DNA from: Acidobacteriota bacterium
GTDB lineage: Bacteria; Acidobacteriota; Vicinamibacteria; Fen-336
NCBI GenBank assembly: GCA_022340585.1
Contig: JAJDNS010000063.1
Coordinates: forward strand, 1-58,985
Length of the DNA stretch: 58,985 nt
Direction of reading: 5' to 3'
Below the pieces are notes generated by a model. The model had not been told where the DNA came from, made no database searches, and was given only the letters and a program-made list of their open reading frames with translations. Positions within the stretch are counted from its first letter, which is position 1; every line of letters starts with the position of its first letter. The position numbers were made by a program, and so were the translations under genes. Positions 44,202 to 52,359 of this stretch are shown here, piece after piece.

Positions 44202-45787
44202 ACGCCCTCCTGAGTCGGCTGGGCGGGAGCCTCGCCCGCCTCCTCGGGGGGCCTCCCCGGCGTCTCGAGGTCGAGGTCGGTCCGGAAGGCCCCCGGGGCG
44301 AGATCACGGTCCCCTCCACGGACGACGGCGTCTGGCAGGTGGTCACCGAGCAGGGCCGCTCCTGCCTCCGCCCCGACGACACCTCCTACTACCTGTACTT
44401 TGCCCTCCCCGAGGACTTCCGCCGGCGGGCCGAGTCGGGGCTCTGGGTGGAGGTCGAGTACCCGGGCGCGAGCCACGGCGAGTTTCGCCTCCAGTACGCC
44501 TCCACCTCGGGGCGTGAGCCGAAAGCGGGGCTGTACGAGCCGGCCGAGCAGCGGTGGATCCCGGACGCGGTAGGGCTCCGCCGCTTCCGGCGGGCGACCT
44601 TCCCGCTCCCGGACTTCGACCCGACGCGCACGCAGCACTCGGGCGCCTCGTTCCGCCTCGAGTTCCGCCGCGAGCTCCTGGTCTCGCGCGTCGCGGTGAG
44701 CCTCTCCCCTCCTCCGGACCTGGAGACGTTCTCCGCGGTGGCCCCGCTTCCCGAGCTCAAGAAGATGCCCGGCCGCTTCTACCCGATCAACTACCTCTTC
44801 GTGGAGATCACCAACGCCTGCAACTTCAAGTGCACGTGGTGCCCGGACGAGGTCATGGAGCGCCGGCGCGGCTTCATGAAGAAGGAGAAGGTCTTCGGTC
44901 TCCTCGACGAGATCGCGGCCAAGCGCTCCTGGCTCGGGCCCCTCTACCCGGTGAAGCTCCACCAGATGGGTGAGCCCATGCTCCACCCCGACCTCATCGA
45001 GATCGTGGAGCGGGCCGAGAGCGGGGGAGTGCCCATCGAGCTCAACACCAACTGCGGCCTCATCACCGAGGAGCGGATCGACGGCCTCTACCGCGCCGGC
45101 CTCACCAACCTCATCCTCTCCTACCAGACGCCCGACCCGGTGTCGTTCGAGACCCGCAAGGCCCCCCGCCTCGTGTTCGACGAGTACCGAGACAAGGTTC
45201 GTCTCGCCGTCGAGCGCAAGGTCGTCCTGGGCGCCCGCACCCACCTCGAGATCGACATCATGAACACCAAGCACGTGGACGGCCAGCAGATCGTCAGCGA
45301 GGACGACCAGGCCCTGGCCTTCCTCGCCGACTGGATCTCGTTCTGCCAGGAGCTCGAGAGGCGTCACGGCTTGACCCCGCGCCCCCACGACCGGGAGCTG
45401 ATCCAAAGCCGTCAGTTCCTGGACCAGGACGAGAACGGCAGTCGCTACACGCTCCTCGACGGGGTGGACCTGATCTGGAAGCGTTGCCACAGCTGGGGCA
45501 ACGTGATTGGCGGAGACGGGGAGCGAGCCGAGGTGCCACTGGTGGGCACCCCCACCGCCGGCGCCCCAGAGACCTACTGCCCCGCCCCCTACGACCAGTT
45601 CGTGGTCCAGTGGAACGGCGACGTGGTGAGCTGCTGCACCGACCACGAGGGGCGCACCAAGACCGCCAACGTCTTCGCCAGCTCGGTGGAGGACGTCTGG
45701 AAGGGCGCCGCCGTGCGACGGCGCAAGCAGGACATGCTCGACGGGCGGCTCCTCGACGTCTGCGCCCGCTGCCAGGGCCTCAAGTAG
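44198..45787 (+). CDS. Radical SAM/SPASM protein with N-terminal beta domain
   Basis: A 529-residue protein starting at GTG 44198. Residues 1-180 form an all-beta domain of no family I know (EVEVGPEGPRGEITVPSTDDG, YYLYFALPEDFRRRAESGLWVEVEYPG, FRLEFRRELLVSRVAVSLSP). The radical SAM core starts at EITNACNFKCTWCPDE with cluster Cys 208, 212 and 215, then HQMGEPMLHPDLIEIVE and ELNTNCGLI. The C-terminus (YCPAPYDQFVVQWNGDVVSCCTDHEG...VCARCQGLK) is a SPASM/twitch-type auxiliary Fe-S site. Such proteins modify peptides or sugars; no RiPP precursor is seen next to it. Confidence 0.82.
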   Translation: MNALLSRLGGSLARLLGGPPRRLEVEVGPEGPRGEITVPSTDDGVWQVVTEQGRSCLRPDDTSYYLYFALPEDFRRRAESGLWVEVEYPGASHGEFRLQYASTSGREPKAGLYEPAEQRWIPDAVGLRRFRRATFPLPDFDPTRTQHSGASFRLEFRRELLVSRVAVSLSPPPDLETFSAVAPLPELKKMPGRFYPINYLFVEITNACNFKCTWCPDEVMERRRGFMKKEKVFGLLDEIAAKRSWLGPLYPVKLHQMGEPMLHPDLIEIVERAESGGVPIELNTNCGLITEERIDGLYRAGLTNLILSYQTPDPVSFETRKAPRLVFDEYRDKVRLAVERKVVLGARTHLEIDIMNTKHVDGQQIVSEDDQALAFLADWISFCQELERRHGLTPRPHDRELIQSRQFLDQDENGSRYTLLDGVDLIWKRCHSWGNVIGGDGERAEVPLVGTPTAGAPETYCPAPYDQFVVQWNGDVVSCCTDHEGRTKTANVFASSVEDVWKGAAVRRRKQDMLDGRLLDVCARCQGLK

Positions 45788-45819
45788 CGCCCCGGTCGGC
45801 CCCACCATCGGGGCTCCCC

Positions 45820-47049
45820 TCAGCGGTCTCGGCTGCCCTCCCCCGCCTCGAGCTCGCCCAGGTCCCGCCAGGCCCCGGCGTGACCAGGGTCCGACGAGAG
45901 CACGAGACGGAGCTGCAGCATGGCCCGGGCCCGCATGCCCGCCCGACGGTAGTACGTCGCGAGACGGTAGCGCAGGGCCGTGTCCTTCGGCTCGACCTCG
46001 AGCACGTCGAGGAAGAGCCGCTCGACCGCGCGATCGAAGCCCCCGTCCTGGGCGAGGGTCATCGCGAGCAGGCGCCGACCGCCCATCGCCCGCGGGTGGT
46101 CCTCCACCAGGGCCCTCAGGACCTCAACCGCCTGCTCGCGCTGCCCCCTCTCCAGCAGCTCCCGCGCCCTGTGCTCGCCGGTGTCGGGATCCGCCGGGGT
46201 CTCCCGGGCCACGGGGACGGCGGCCTCCCGGGAAGCCGGCTCGGAGACGGACTCACCTCCTTCGACCGCCGGCCTCGCCCCGGAGTCGGTGACGCTCGGC
46301 CGGGGCTGCTCGATCTTCCCACCGACGACCTCGACCATCCCCCCGGCGACGAGGGCGTAGGCCGCCCGGAGGAGCCGGGGGCGCGGGTGGGGCAGCCGGA
46401 GGAGCTCCCCCAGGGTCGTCTCTCGCGCGCACACGGCCAGGACCGCCCGCTCCGGGGGCGAGGCCGGGAGGCCCTCGTAGTCGAAGACCGCGCGGCCCAT
46501 GCGTCGCAGCGTCGCCGAGGTCCCGCCCAGAACCCCCGCGAGGCGCTCCGGGTCGGGAAAGACCCGCGCACCGAGAAGCAGCAGGCGCGGCGTGCTCAGG
46601 TCGAGGAGCAGGTCGGCGGGGAGGGGGCGGTCCATCCCCCGGCGCTGCGACCGCCCGCTCGTCCAGCGGAGGACCGAGAGGACGATCCTCTCCACCTGGC
46701 CCGTCACCGCCGCCGCCAGCTCGATCGCGCTCAGGACCCCGGCCCCGATCAGGGCCTGCCCCAGTCGCTGCCCGGGCGCCTGCGCCACCGCCATCGCCGC
46801 CTTGAACTCCGCGTCGGTGATGCGGCCGACCCGGACCAGGTTGGCCCCGAGGCGATCCTCCTCCACCGTTGAGGCCGCGAAGGCGATGTCCCCGTCGAGG
46901 AAGTAGATTCCCTTCGCGGACCCCTCCCGGTTCAGGGCCAGCACCCCCGACCACCGCTCGCGGCGGATTCTCCGAATCTCCTCCGAGACGAGAACGTCCG
47001 CGACACTCACCGCCCGGCCCACGTCCGTCACGCTGTGACTCTCCCCCAC
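45820..47049 (-). CDS. DUF4388 (PATAN-like) and TPR protein
   Basis: A 409-residue soluble protein. The N-terminal module (about 15-120: VLVSEEIRRIRRERWSGVLALNREGSAKGIYFLDGDIAFAAS, then RLGANLVRVGRITDAEF and LGQALIGAGVLSA) is the DUF4388/PATAN pattern linked to signalling and motility proteins. A middle helical region, a disordered linker (about 255-300) and about three TPR units (EQAVEVLRALVEDHPRAMGG; DRAVERLFLDVLEVEPKDTA; RAMLQLRLVLSSDPGHAG) follow. It is the last gene of the minus-strand uppP-nnrDE-tsaE-sulfatase run. Function not known. Confidence 0.75.
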   Translation of the reverse strand: MGESHSVTDVGRAVSVADVLVSEEIRRIRRERWSGVLALNREGSAKGIYFLDGDIAFAASTVEEDRLGANLVRVGRITDAEFKAAMAVAQAPGQRLGQALIGAGVLSAIELAAAVTGQVERIVLSVLRWTSGRSQRRGMDRPLPADLLLDLSTPRLLLLGARVFPDPERLAGVLGGTSATLRRMGRAVFDYEGLPASPPERAVLAVCARETTLGELLRLPHPRPRLLRAAYALVAGGMVEVVGGKIEQPRPSVTDSGARPAVEGGESVSEPASREAAVPVARETPADPDTGEHRARELLERGQREQAVEVLRALVEDHPRAMGGRRLLAMTLAQDGGFDRAVERLFLDVLEVEPKDTALRYRLATYYRRAGMRARAMLQLRLVLSSDPGHAGAWRDLGELEAGEGSRDR

Positions 47050-47071
47050 TCCGCCGTCCGACCCCGGTCGG

Positions 47072-48505
47072 CTACGGGCAGGCCTGCTGGATGTATCCCA
47101 GGGCCCTCAGGTTCTCACACGCCTCCGGGCTGAGACGCTCCTCCCCGGAGCGCCCTTCCAGCAGCCGGCGCGTTCTCGCACCGAGGGTGTCGATGCGCTG
47201 TCGGAACTGCTCGAGCTTCTCGCGCTCGACCGCCAGCTCCCGCGGCATTCGCCCCCCGACGTCTCGCGTCTCACCAGGATCTGCCTCCCGGTCGTACAGA
47301 GCATAGCGCGCTTGGTCGTCCTCGGTGGGGGTCGCGACGATCTTGAAGCGCTCGCCCCACGAGCCCAGGAGGTTCCGGTCGTTCTGTCCGAACAGCCGCT
47401 CCCGGGCGGGGCCGCGCTCCCCTCTGGCCGCCCGCAGCAGGCTCCTCCCGGGGAGCCCGGGGGGATAGGAGACCTTCACCGCGTCCAGGATCGTCGGAAC
47501 CAGATCGAGGGTCGTCACGAGCACCCCGCTCCGGCGCCCGGCCTCGAGCCCGGGCCCGGCCATCACGAGCGGGATCCGCATGCCGGGGTCGTAGAGGTTG
47601 GCCCCGTGGTCGAAGAAGTAGTCGTGCTCCCCGAGGCTCTCCCCGTGATCGGAGGTCAGCACCACCAGGGTCTGCTCCCGCACCGCCGACCTGTCGAGGG
47701 CGTCCATGACGCGCCCCACCTCGACGTCGTTGGCCGCGATCTCGCCGTCGTACTGGGCCACGTAGTAGCCGAGTGGCTGACCCGGCACCTCCCAGGGCCG
47801 GTGCACGCCCCCGAAGAAGCTGTTGACGGACGGGAGTGGGGGGCCGGCGGGCCCCTCGTCGTCCAGGAACGCGGTGTCGAAGGGCGGGGGGGGGGTGTAG
47901 GGGGCGTGAGGGTTGACGTAGTGGAGCCAGAGCAGAAAGGGCCGGTCCGGACGCGCCGCCTCGAGGAACCGGACGCCGTCCTCGGTGATGGCCCGGGCCC
48001 GATCGGTCTCGGTGGCCAGGGCCTGCTCCTCCCAGGTCTCCCGGTACCGGTCGAAACCCTTGGCGTAGCCCAGCGACGCGGCGACGTTGGGGTTGTCGAC
48101 GGTGGCGACGGTGTCGTAGCCCGCCTGCTTCAGGACCGAGGCCAGGGTGGGGTTGAAGTCGAGGAGAAGCGGGTGGCTCTTGCCGTAGCCGCTCTGCGCC
48201 GCGAGGCGTCCGGTCATGATCGCGACGAAGCTGCCCCGGGTCTTGGGCCAGTAGGTGTAGGCCTCGTCGAAGACGGCGCCCCGGCGGGCGAGAGCGTCGA
48301 TGCGGGGCGTCGTGTCGCGACCGTAGCCGTAGACGCCCATGTGATCGGGCCGGAGGGTGTCGATGGTGATCAGGAGCACGTTGAGCTGGTTGCCGGCCCG
48401 GAGCGTGGCCTCGCTCCGCCCCGGTCCGGCGGGTCGGCCCTCGGGGCAGCCGACTCCCAGAAGGGCCAGGAGGCCGGCGGTCCCGGCCGCCACCGCGGCT
48501 CTCAC
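47072..48505 (-). CDS. Sulfatase-fold lipoprotein lacking the formylglycine Cys/Ser
   Basis: A 477-residue protein from GTG 48505 (GTGA overlap with tsaE). The signal peptide ends in GVGC (Cys20). The alkaline-phosphatase/sulfatase fold has metal Asp residues in LLITIDTLRPDHMGVYGYG, the nucleophile region YWPKTRGSFVAIMTG, TSDHGESLGEHDYFFDHG and MRIPLVMAGPG. Aligned on the MTG/LTG end, the nucleophile is Thr (KTRGSF) rather than the Cys/Ser that is oxidised in true sulfatases. That points to a phosphotransferase or phosphodiesterase-like enzyme (LtaS/EptA type chemistry) or another hydrolase. It is anchored in the envelope. The substrate is unknown. Confidence 0.82.
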   Translation of the reverse strand: MRAAVAAGTAGLLALLGVGCPEGRPAGPGRSEATLRAGNQLNVLLITIDTLRPDHMGVYGYGRDTTPRIDALARRGAVFDEAYTYWPKTRGSFVAIMTGRLAAQSGYGKSHPLLLDFNPTLASVLKQAGYDTVATVDNPNVAASLGYAKGFDRYRETWEEQALATETDRARAITEDGVRFLEAARPDRPFLLWLHYVNPHAPYTPPPPFDTAFLDDEGPAGPPLPSVNSFFGGVHRPWEVPGQPLGYYVAQYDGEIAANDVEVGRVMDALDRSAVREQTLVVLTSDHGESLGEHDYFFDHGANLYDPGMRIPLVMAGPGLEAGRRSGVLVTTLDLVPTILDAVKVSYPPGLPGRSLLRAARGERGPARERLFGQNDRNLLGSWGERFKIVATPTEDDQARYALYDREADPGETRDVGGRMPRELAVEREKLEQFRQRIDTLGARTRRLLEGRSGEERLSPEACENLRALGYIQQACP

Positions 48506-48918
48506 GACGACGTCCTCTCGACGCTCACCTCGCGCCGGTCGTCCCCGGCGTGGGCGAGGTGCACGCGCACCGGGCGCGACCAGTACGACCGCTCCAGGCG
48601 CTCCGCCCACTCCACTGCCAGCACTCCCCCCGGGCCCGGGAGCTCCTCCAGCCCGAGCTCGACCTCGTCGCCGTCCCCGGCGAGTCGGTACAGGTCCGCG
48701 TGGTGGAGCGTCAGGCGGCCGGGGTAGGAGGTGAGGAGGACGAAAGTCGGGCTCGACACCTCCGCCGGGTCCGCGCCCAGCCCCCGGGCCAGGCCGCGCA
48801 CGAAGGCGGTCTTGCCCGCGCCGAGCTCACCGGTGAGGAGGACCACCTCGCCGCCGTGGAAGTCGGCCGCGAGCCTCTCCGCCAGGGCCAGCGTCTCCTC
48901 CTCCCCGCGCGTGGTCAC
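48502..48918 (-). CDS. tsaE: tRNA threonylcarbamoyladenosine synthesis ATPase TsaE
   Basis: A 138-residue P-loop protein: Walker A GELGAGKTAFVRGLARGLG (30-37 core), SSPTFVLLTSYPG and LHHADLYRL, then a conserved Glu-rich segment and AVEWAERL. These are the standard TsaE signatures. It works with TsaB and TsaD to make t6A37 on ANN-decoding tRNAs. The ATG at 48918 overlaps the nnrDE stop by 4 nt; the nnr-tsaE order is common in bacteria. Confidence 0.95.
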   Translation of the reverse strand: MTTRGEEETLALAERLAADFHGGEVVLLTGELGAGKTAFVRGLARGLGADPAEVSSPTFVLLTSYPGRLTLHHADLYRLAGDGDEVELGLEELPGPGGVLAVEWAERLERSYWSRPVRVHLAHAGDDRREVSVERTSS

Positions 48919-50501
48919 CTCCCCGATGACGTCCCTCCCGACCGACGCAGCGACTCGATGGCCCGGGGCAGGCTGTCCAGGAGGTCCCCCGCCAGGAGCC
49001 CCGCCTCCCCGGAGGCCTCCGCCGCCAGATCGCCGGCCCGGCCGTGGACGTAGGCGCCGGCGACGGCCGCGAGCCAGCCCTCGTGCCGGGCGAGCAGTGC
49101 GCCCACGACCCCGGCCAGCACGTCTCCGGTTCCCGCCGTCCCCATGCCAGGGTTTCCGGTGGGGTTCACCGCGGCCCGCCCGCCGGGATCGGCCACCACC
49201 GTGTCCTGGCCCTTCAGGATCACGACCGCCCCGCTCTCCCGGGCCAGGCCCCGGGCCGCGTCGGCCCGCTGGCCCTGGATCGCCACCGTCGCCTCTCCGG
49301 TCAATCGTGACATCTCTCCCGGATGGGGCGTGAACACGGTGGCCGCCGCCCGGGCGCGCACCGTCTTCGCCCCCTCATCCGCGGGAGCCGACGCCAGTGC
49401 GTTCAGGGCGTCGGCGTCGACCAGGAGGGGTGAGGGACACCGGCGAACGAGCTCTCGAACGAAGACCACGGTCGAGGGGTCCTGGCCGAGGCCAGGTCCG
49501 AGCACCACCGCATCGCGGGCGCCGGCGAGGGTCAGGGCCCGGTCCGTGGCCTCCTCCGACAGCCCTCCGCTGGGAGTCTCCGGGAGGGGCTCGGTCATGA
49601 CCTCCACCCGACCGGCGGCCACCGTGTCGAGGCACGAGACGGGGGTGGCCACGGTGACCAGACCGGCCCCGGCCCGCAGGGCCCCGGTCGCGGCGAGCAC
49701 CGCGGCGCCGGCCTTGCCCACGGAGCCGGCCACCACGAGGACGTGACCGAACGTGCCTTTGTGCGCCGCTCCCGGTCTCGGGGGAAACGCGGCCGCGGCG
49801 TCCCCGTCCTCGAGGAGGAAGAGCGAGGGCTCGACCGCGGTCAGGGTCTCGAGGGTGATTCCGATGTCGGCGATGACGAGCTCTCCGCAGAGCTCCGACT
49901 GCGGAGGCAGGACGTGCCCGGGCTTCGGCGCCGCGAAGGTCACGGTGACCGTGGCGCGGACCGCCGGCCCTTCACCGGCTCCCCCGTCGGCGCGCACCCC
50001 GGAAGGGACGTCCACCGCCACCACCGGGACCCCGGCCTCGCCGCGCTCGATGAGAGCTGCGATCCCGGCGGCCGCCAGACCCGAGGCCCGCGACCTCAGC
50101 CCGGTGCCGAGCAGCGCATCGACGAGGACGTCGGCGTCGGCAACGCGCTCGCGCGCCGCCGCCCACGCCCCCTCGTCACCCACCTCCAGGACGCGCCCCC
50201 CGGACCTCTCGCACGCCACGAGGTGAGTGCGCGCGTCGCCCTGCACGTCGTCTCGACGTCCCAGGAGCAGGGCCTCGGCTCCCGACCCGCGCAACCGGCG
50301 CGCCACCACGAAGCCGTCTCCGCCGTTGTTCCCCTTGCCGCAGAGGACGACGACGCGGCGGGCGTCCGGGAAGCGCTCGCGGATCACGTCGGACACCGCC
50401 CGGCCCGCGTTCTCCATCAGCACCGGGCCGGGCAGCCCGATCTCCTCGATGGTGAGGCGGTCGGCCCGGCGCATCTCGTCGGCGGTGAGGACCGGAATCA
50501 C
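48915..50501 (-). CDS. nnrD-nnrE fusion (nnr): Bifunctional NAD(P)HX epimerase / ADP-dependent dehydratase
   Basis: A 528-residue fusion starting at GTG 50501. The N-terminal YjeF_N epimerase (about 1-215: LTADEMRRADRLTIEEIGLPGPVLMENAGRAV, VLCGKGNNGGDGFVVARRL) is followed by the C-terminal dehydratase/carbohydrate-kinase-like domain (about 225-515: GHVLVVAGSVGKAGAAVLA, VFTPHPGEMSRLTG, LKGQDTVVADPGG, GNPGMGTAGTGDVLAGVVGALLA). It repairs hydrated NADH and NADPH. It lies 10 nt downstream of uppP and is coupled to tsaE. Confidence 0.95.
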   Translation of the reverse strand: MIPVLTADEMRRADRLTIEEIGLPGPVLMENAGRAVSDVIRERFPDARRVVVLCGKGNNGGDGFVVARRLRGSGAEALLLGRRDDVQGDARTHLVACERSGGRVLEVGDEGAWAAARERVADADVLVDALLGTGLRSRASGLAAAGIAALIERGEAGVPVVAVDVPSGVRADGGAGEGPAVRATVTVTFAAPKPGHVLPPQSELCGELVIADIGITLETLTAVEPSLFLLEDGDAAAAFPPRPGAAHKGTFGHVLVVAGSVGKAGAAVLAATGALRAGAGLVTVATPVSCLDTVAAGRVEVMTEPLPETPSGGLSEEATDRALTLAGARDAVVLGPGLGQDPSTVVFVRELVRRCPSPLLVDADALNALASAPADEGAKTVRARAAATVFTPHPGEMSRLTGEATVAIQGQRADAARGLARESGAVVILKGQDTVVADPGGRAAVNPTGNPGMGTAGTGDVLAGVVGALLARHEGWLAAVAGAYVHGRAGDLAAEASGEAGLLAGDLLDSLPRAIESLRRSGGTSSGR

Positions 50502-50511
50502 GCTCTCGAAT

Positions 50512-51330
50512 CTATCCCAGGTTCGTCCCGCGCACCAGAACCACCGTCCACACCAGGACCGCGAAGGCCAGCCGGTAGTAGACGAACGGCATGTAGGTCC
50601 TCGTCCGCACGTAGGCGAGAAGAACCCGGATCGCGAGGAACCCGGAGACCGCGGCCGCGACCATGCCCACGAGGACGGGGCCGACCTCGGCCCCACCCCG
50701 GAACAGGTCGGGCACCTTGAACACCGCCGCCCCGAAGGTGATGGGAAGAGCGAGCATGAAGGAGAAGCGGGCCGCTGCGTCCCGGCGATGCCCCAGGAAG
50801 AGGGCCATGCTGATCGTGACCCCCGAGCGGGAGGTGCCGGGCACGATGGCCAGGGCCTGGGCCAGACCGATGAGGAGGGCGTCCCGGAGCGAGATCTCCT
50901 CCTGGGGGCCAGCCCGACGGGCCCGGCGGTCGGCCGCCCAGAGGACCAGCCCGATCAGGCCCATGGTGAGGGCCACGAGGGCCGGGGAGCGGAAGACCGT
51001 CTCCGCCCACTCGTCGAGGGCCAGCCCGGCGAGGGCCCCGGGGAGGGTGGCCAGGGCCAGGTACCACAGGAGCCGGCTATCGGCGTCGGCGAGCGGTCGG
51101 CCCGACAGGATCCCCCTGAACCCGGCGACGATCAGCCGGACCCAGTCCCGCCAGAAGGCGAAGGCCACCGCGGCGAGGGTGCCGAGGTGGAGGGCCACGT
51201 CGAAGGCCAGCCCGCTGTCCGGCCAGCCGAGCAGCCAGGGGACGACGATCAGGTGCCCGGAGCTGCTGATGGGCAGGAACTCGCCGAGCCCCTGGAGGAT
51301 GCCGAGGACGAGGGCGTGCGCGGCGGTCAT
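50512..51330 (-). CDS. uppP: Undecaprenyl-diphosphate phosphatase UppP (BacA)
   Basis: A 272-residue integral membrane protein with the two BacA signatures: LQGLGEFLPISSSGHLIVVP near the N-terminus and AIVPGTSRSGVTISMAL in the middle, plus about eight TM helices. It recycles undecaprenyl diphosphate to the monophosphate carrier for murein and O-antigen synthesis. It is the first gene of the minus-strand run that continues to 45820. It is divergent from the aminotransferase gene. Confidence 0.96.
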   Translation of the reverse strand: MTAAHALVLGILQGLGEFLPISSSGHLIVVPWLLGWPDSGLAFDVALHLGTLAAVAFAFWRDWVRLIVAGFRGILSGRPLADADSRLLWYLALATLPGALAGLALDEWAETVFRSPALVALTMGLIGLVLWAADRRARRAGPQEEISLRDALLIGLAQALAIVPGTSRSGVTISMALFLGHRRDAAARFSFMLALPITFGAAVFKVPDLFRGGAEVGPVLVGMVAAAVSGFLAIRVLLAYVRTRTYMPFVYYRLAFAVLVWTVVLVRGTNLG

Positions 51331-51347
51331 GTGAGTCGCGGCCTCGA

Positions 51348-51377
51348 TTGACGCCTGCCGAGGACGGGTGCTAGCCT
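51348..51377 (+). promoter_or_regulatory. Promoter of the aminotransferase gene
   Basis: TTGACG (51348-51353), 18-nt spacer, TAGCCT (51372-51377). The -10 region GTGCTAGCCTC is identical to that at 37424-37434. The start codon is 115 nt further on, so the transcript has a long leader that carries repeat copy A. Confidence 0.65.
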
Positions 51378-51391
51378 CACCGCGCCCGCTG

Positions 51392-51452
51392 GGGACACAG
51401 CCGCCGACACTGGGCGGCGTGTCCCTGGCCAGGGCAGCGGGCCGCAGGCCGG
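51392..51452 (+). repeat. Structured repeat, copy A, in the aminotransferase 5' leader
   Basis: The first hairpin is GGGACAC-(A bulge)-GCCGCC (51392-51405) with GGCGGC-GTGTCCC (51413-51425), 13 bp with a 7-nt loop. The 35-nt core (51418-51452, CGTGTCC...GGCCGG) continues through the palindrome CCTGGCCAGG to the hairpin GGCC-GCA-GGCC. It lies entirely between the -10 at 51377 and the ATG at 51493, so it would be transcribed as leader RNA. Confidence 0.75.
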
Positions 51453-51492
51453 TATCGGTCCTCGGTCGGACACGCCTCCGGGAGCATCAGCC

Positions 51493-52359
51493 ATGGGATT
51501 CTTCGCCTCCATCAACGGTGAGATCGTGCCCCTCGAGGAGGCCCGGGTCCCGGTCCTCGACAACGGCTTTCTGTTCGGGGACAGCGTGTACGAGGTCCTG
51601 CGCACCTACGGGGGCCGCCCGTTCGAAAGCGGCCGTCACTTCCGCCGCATGCGCGCCTCCGCCGACCGGCTGGGTATCGCCATTCCCGTCTCGGACACCG
51701 AGATGCTCGACCGGATCCGTGCCCTCCTCACCCGGGCCGGAGACGTCGAGTCGTACGTCCGGATCGTGGTGACCCGGGGAGTCGGCGACTCCTCCTACGA
51801 CTCCCGGGAGATCGTCGGCCCGACCGTGGTCATGATCCAGAAGCAGCTGACCGTGCCTCCCGAGCGCCACTACTCCGAAGGGGTCCGCGTGTGCGTGGTC
51901 GACACGCGGCGCAATCACCCACAGAGCCTGGACCCGGCCATCAAGTCCTCGAACCTGCTGAACAACATCCTCGCACTGCGCGAGGCCCGGGCCCGGGGCG
52001 CGGAGGAGCCGGTGCTGTCGAACCTCGAGGGGTTCATCGCCGAGGGCGCGAGCACCAACGTCTTCGTGGTGAAGGACGGCGCGCTCCTCACCCCGCCCCT
52101 CAGCACCGGGATCCTGGGTGGGATCACCCGGGAGGTCCTCCTCGAGCTCGCGGAGTCCCTGGGAATCCCTCGGCGGGAGACGGCCCTCGAGCGCGGCGAC
52201 CTCCTCGCCGCCGACGAGGCGTTTCTCAGCAGCACCACCCGCGAGGTGATGCCCATCCGCCAGGTCGACGACACGCCGGTCGGCGACGGCCACCCGGGAC
52301 CCGTCACTCGACGCATCCTGGAAGCCTTCCGCGCCTACGCCCCCGCCCACTGCGACTAG
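51493..52359 (+). CDS. Class IV PLP aminotransferase (D-amino-acid or branched-chain type)
   Basis: A 288-residue fold-type IV aminotransferase: DNGFLFGDSVYEVLRTYGG, Schiff-base Lys151 in DPAIKSSNLLNNILALREA, NLEGFIAEGASTNVFVV, TGILGGITREVLLELA and LSSTTREVMPI. These match D-alanine transaminase and IlvE-like enzymes as well as 4-amino-4-deoxychorismate lyase. The SSTTREVMPI ending leans toward the D-amino-acid/branched-chain group. The start has no clear Shine-Dalgarno sequence. Its stop overlaps the mutL stop by 3 nt within a CTAG (convergent genes). Confidence 0.87.
   Translation: MGFFASINGEIVPLEEARVPVLDNGFLFGDSVYEVLRTYGGRPFESGRHFRRMRASADRLGIAIPVSDTEMLDRIRALLTRAGDVESYVRIVVTRGVGDSSYDSREIVGPTVVMIQKQLTVPPERHYSEGVRVCVVDTRRNHPQSLDPAIKSSNLLNNILALREARARGAEEPVLSNLEGFIAEGASTNVFVVKDGALLTPPLSTGILGGITREVLLELAESLGIPRRETALERGDLLAADEAFLSSTTREVMPIRQVDDTPVGDGHPGPVTRRILEAFRAYAPAHCD

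Noticed and set aside
51392..51480. GEMM (cyclic-di-GMP) riboswitch
   Set aside because: I compared the leader with the GEMM-I consensus from memory; apart from a CAGGGCA stretch the conserved bases and tetraloop receptor do not match.
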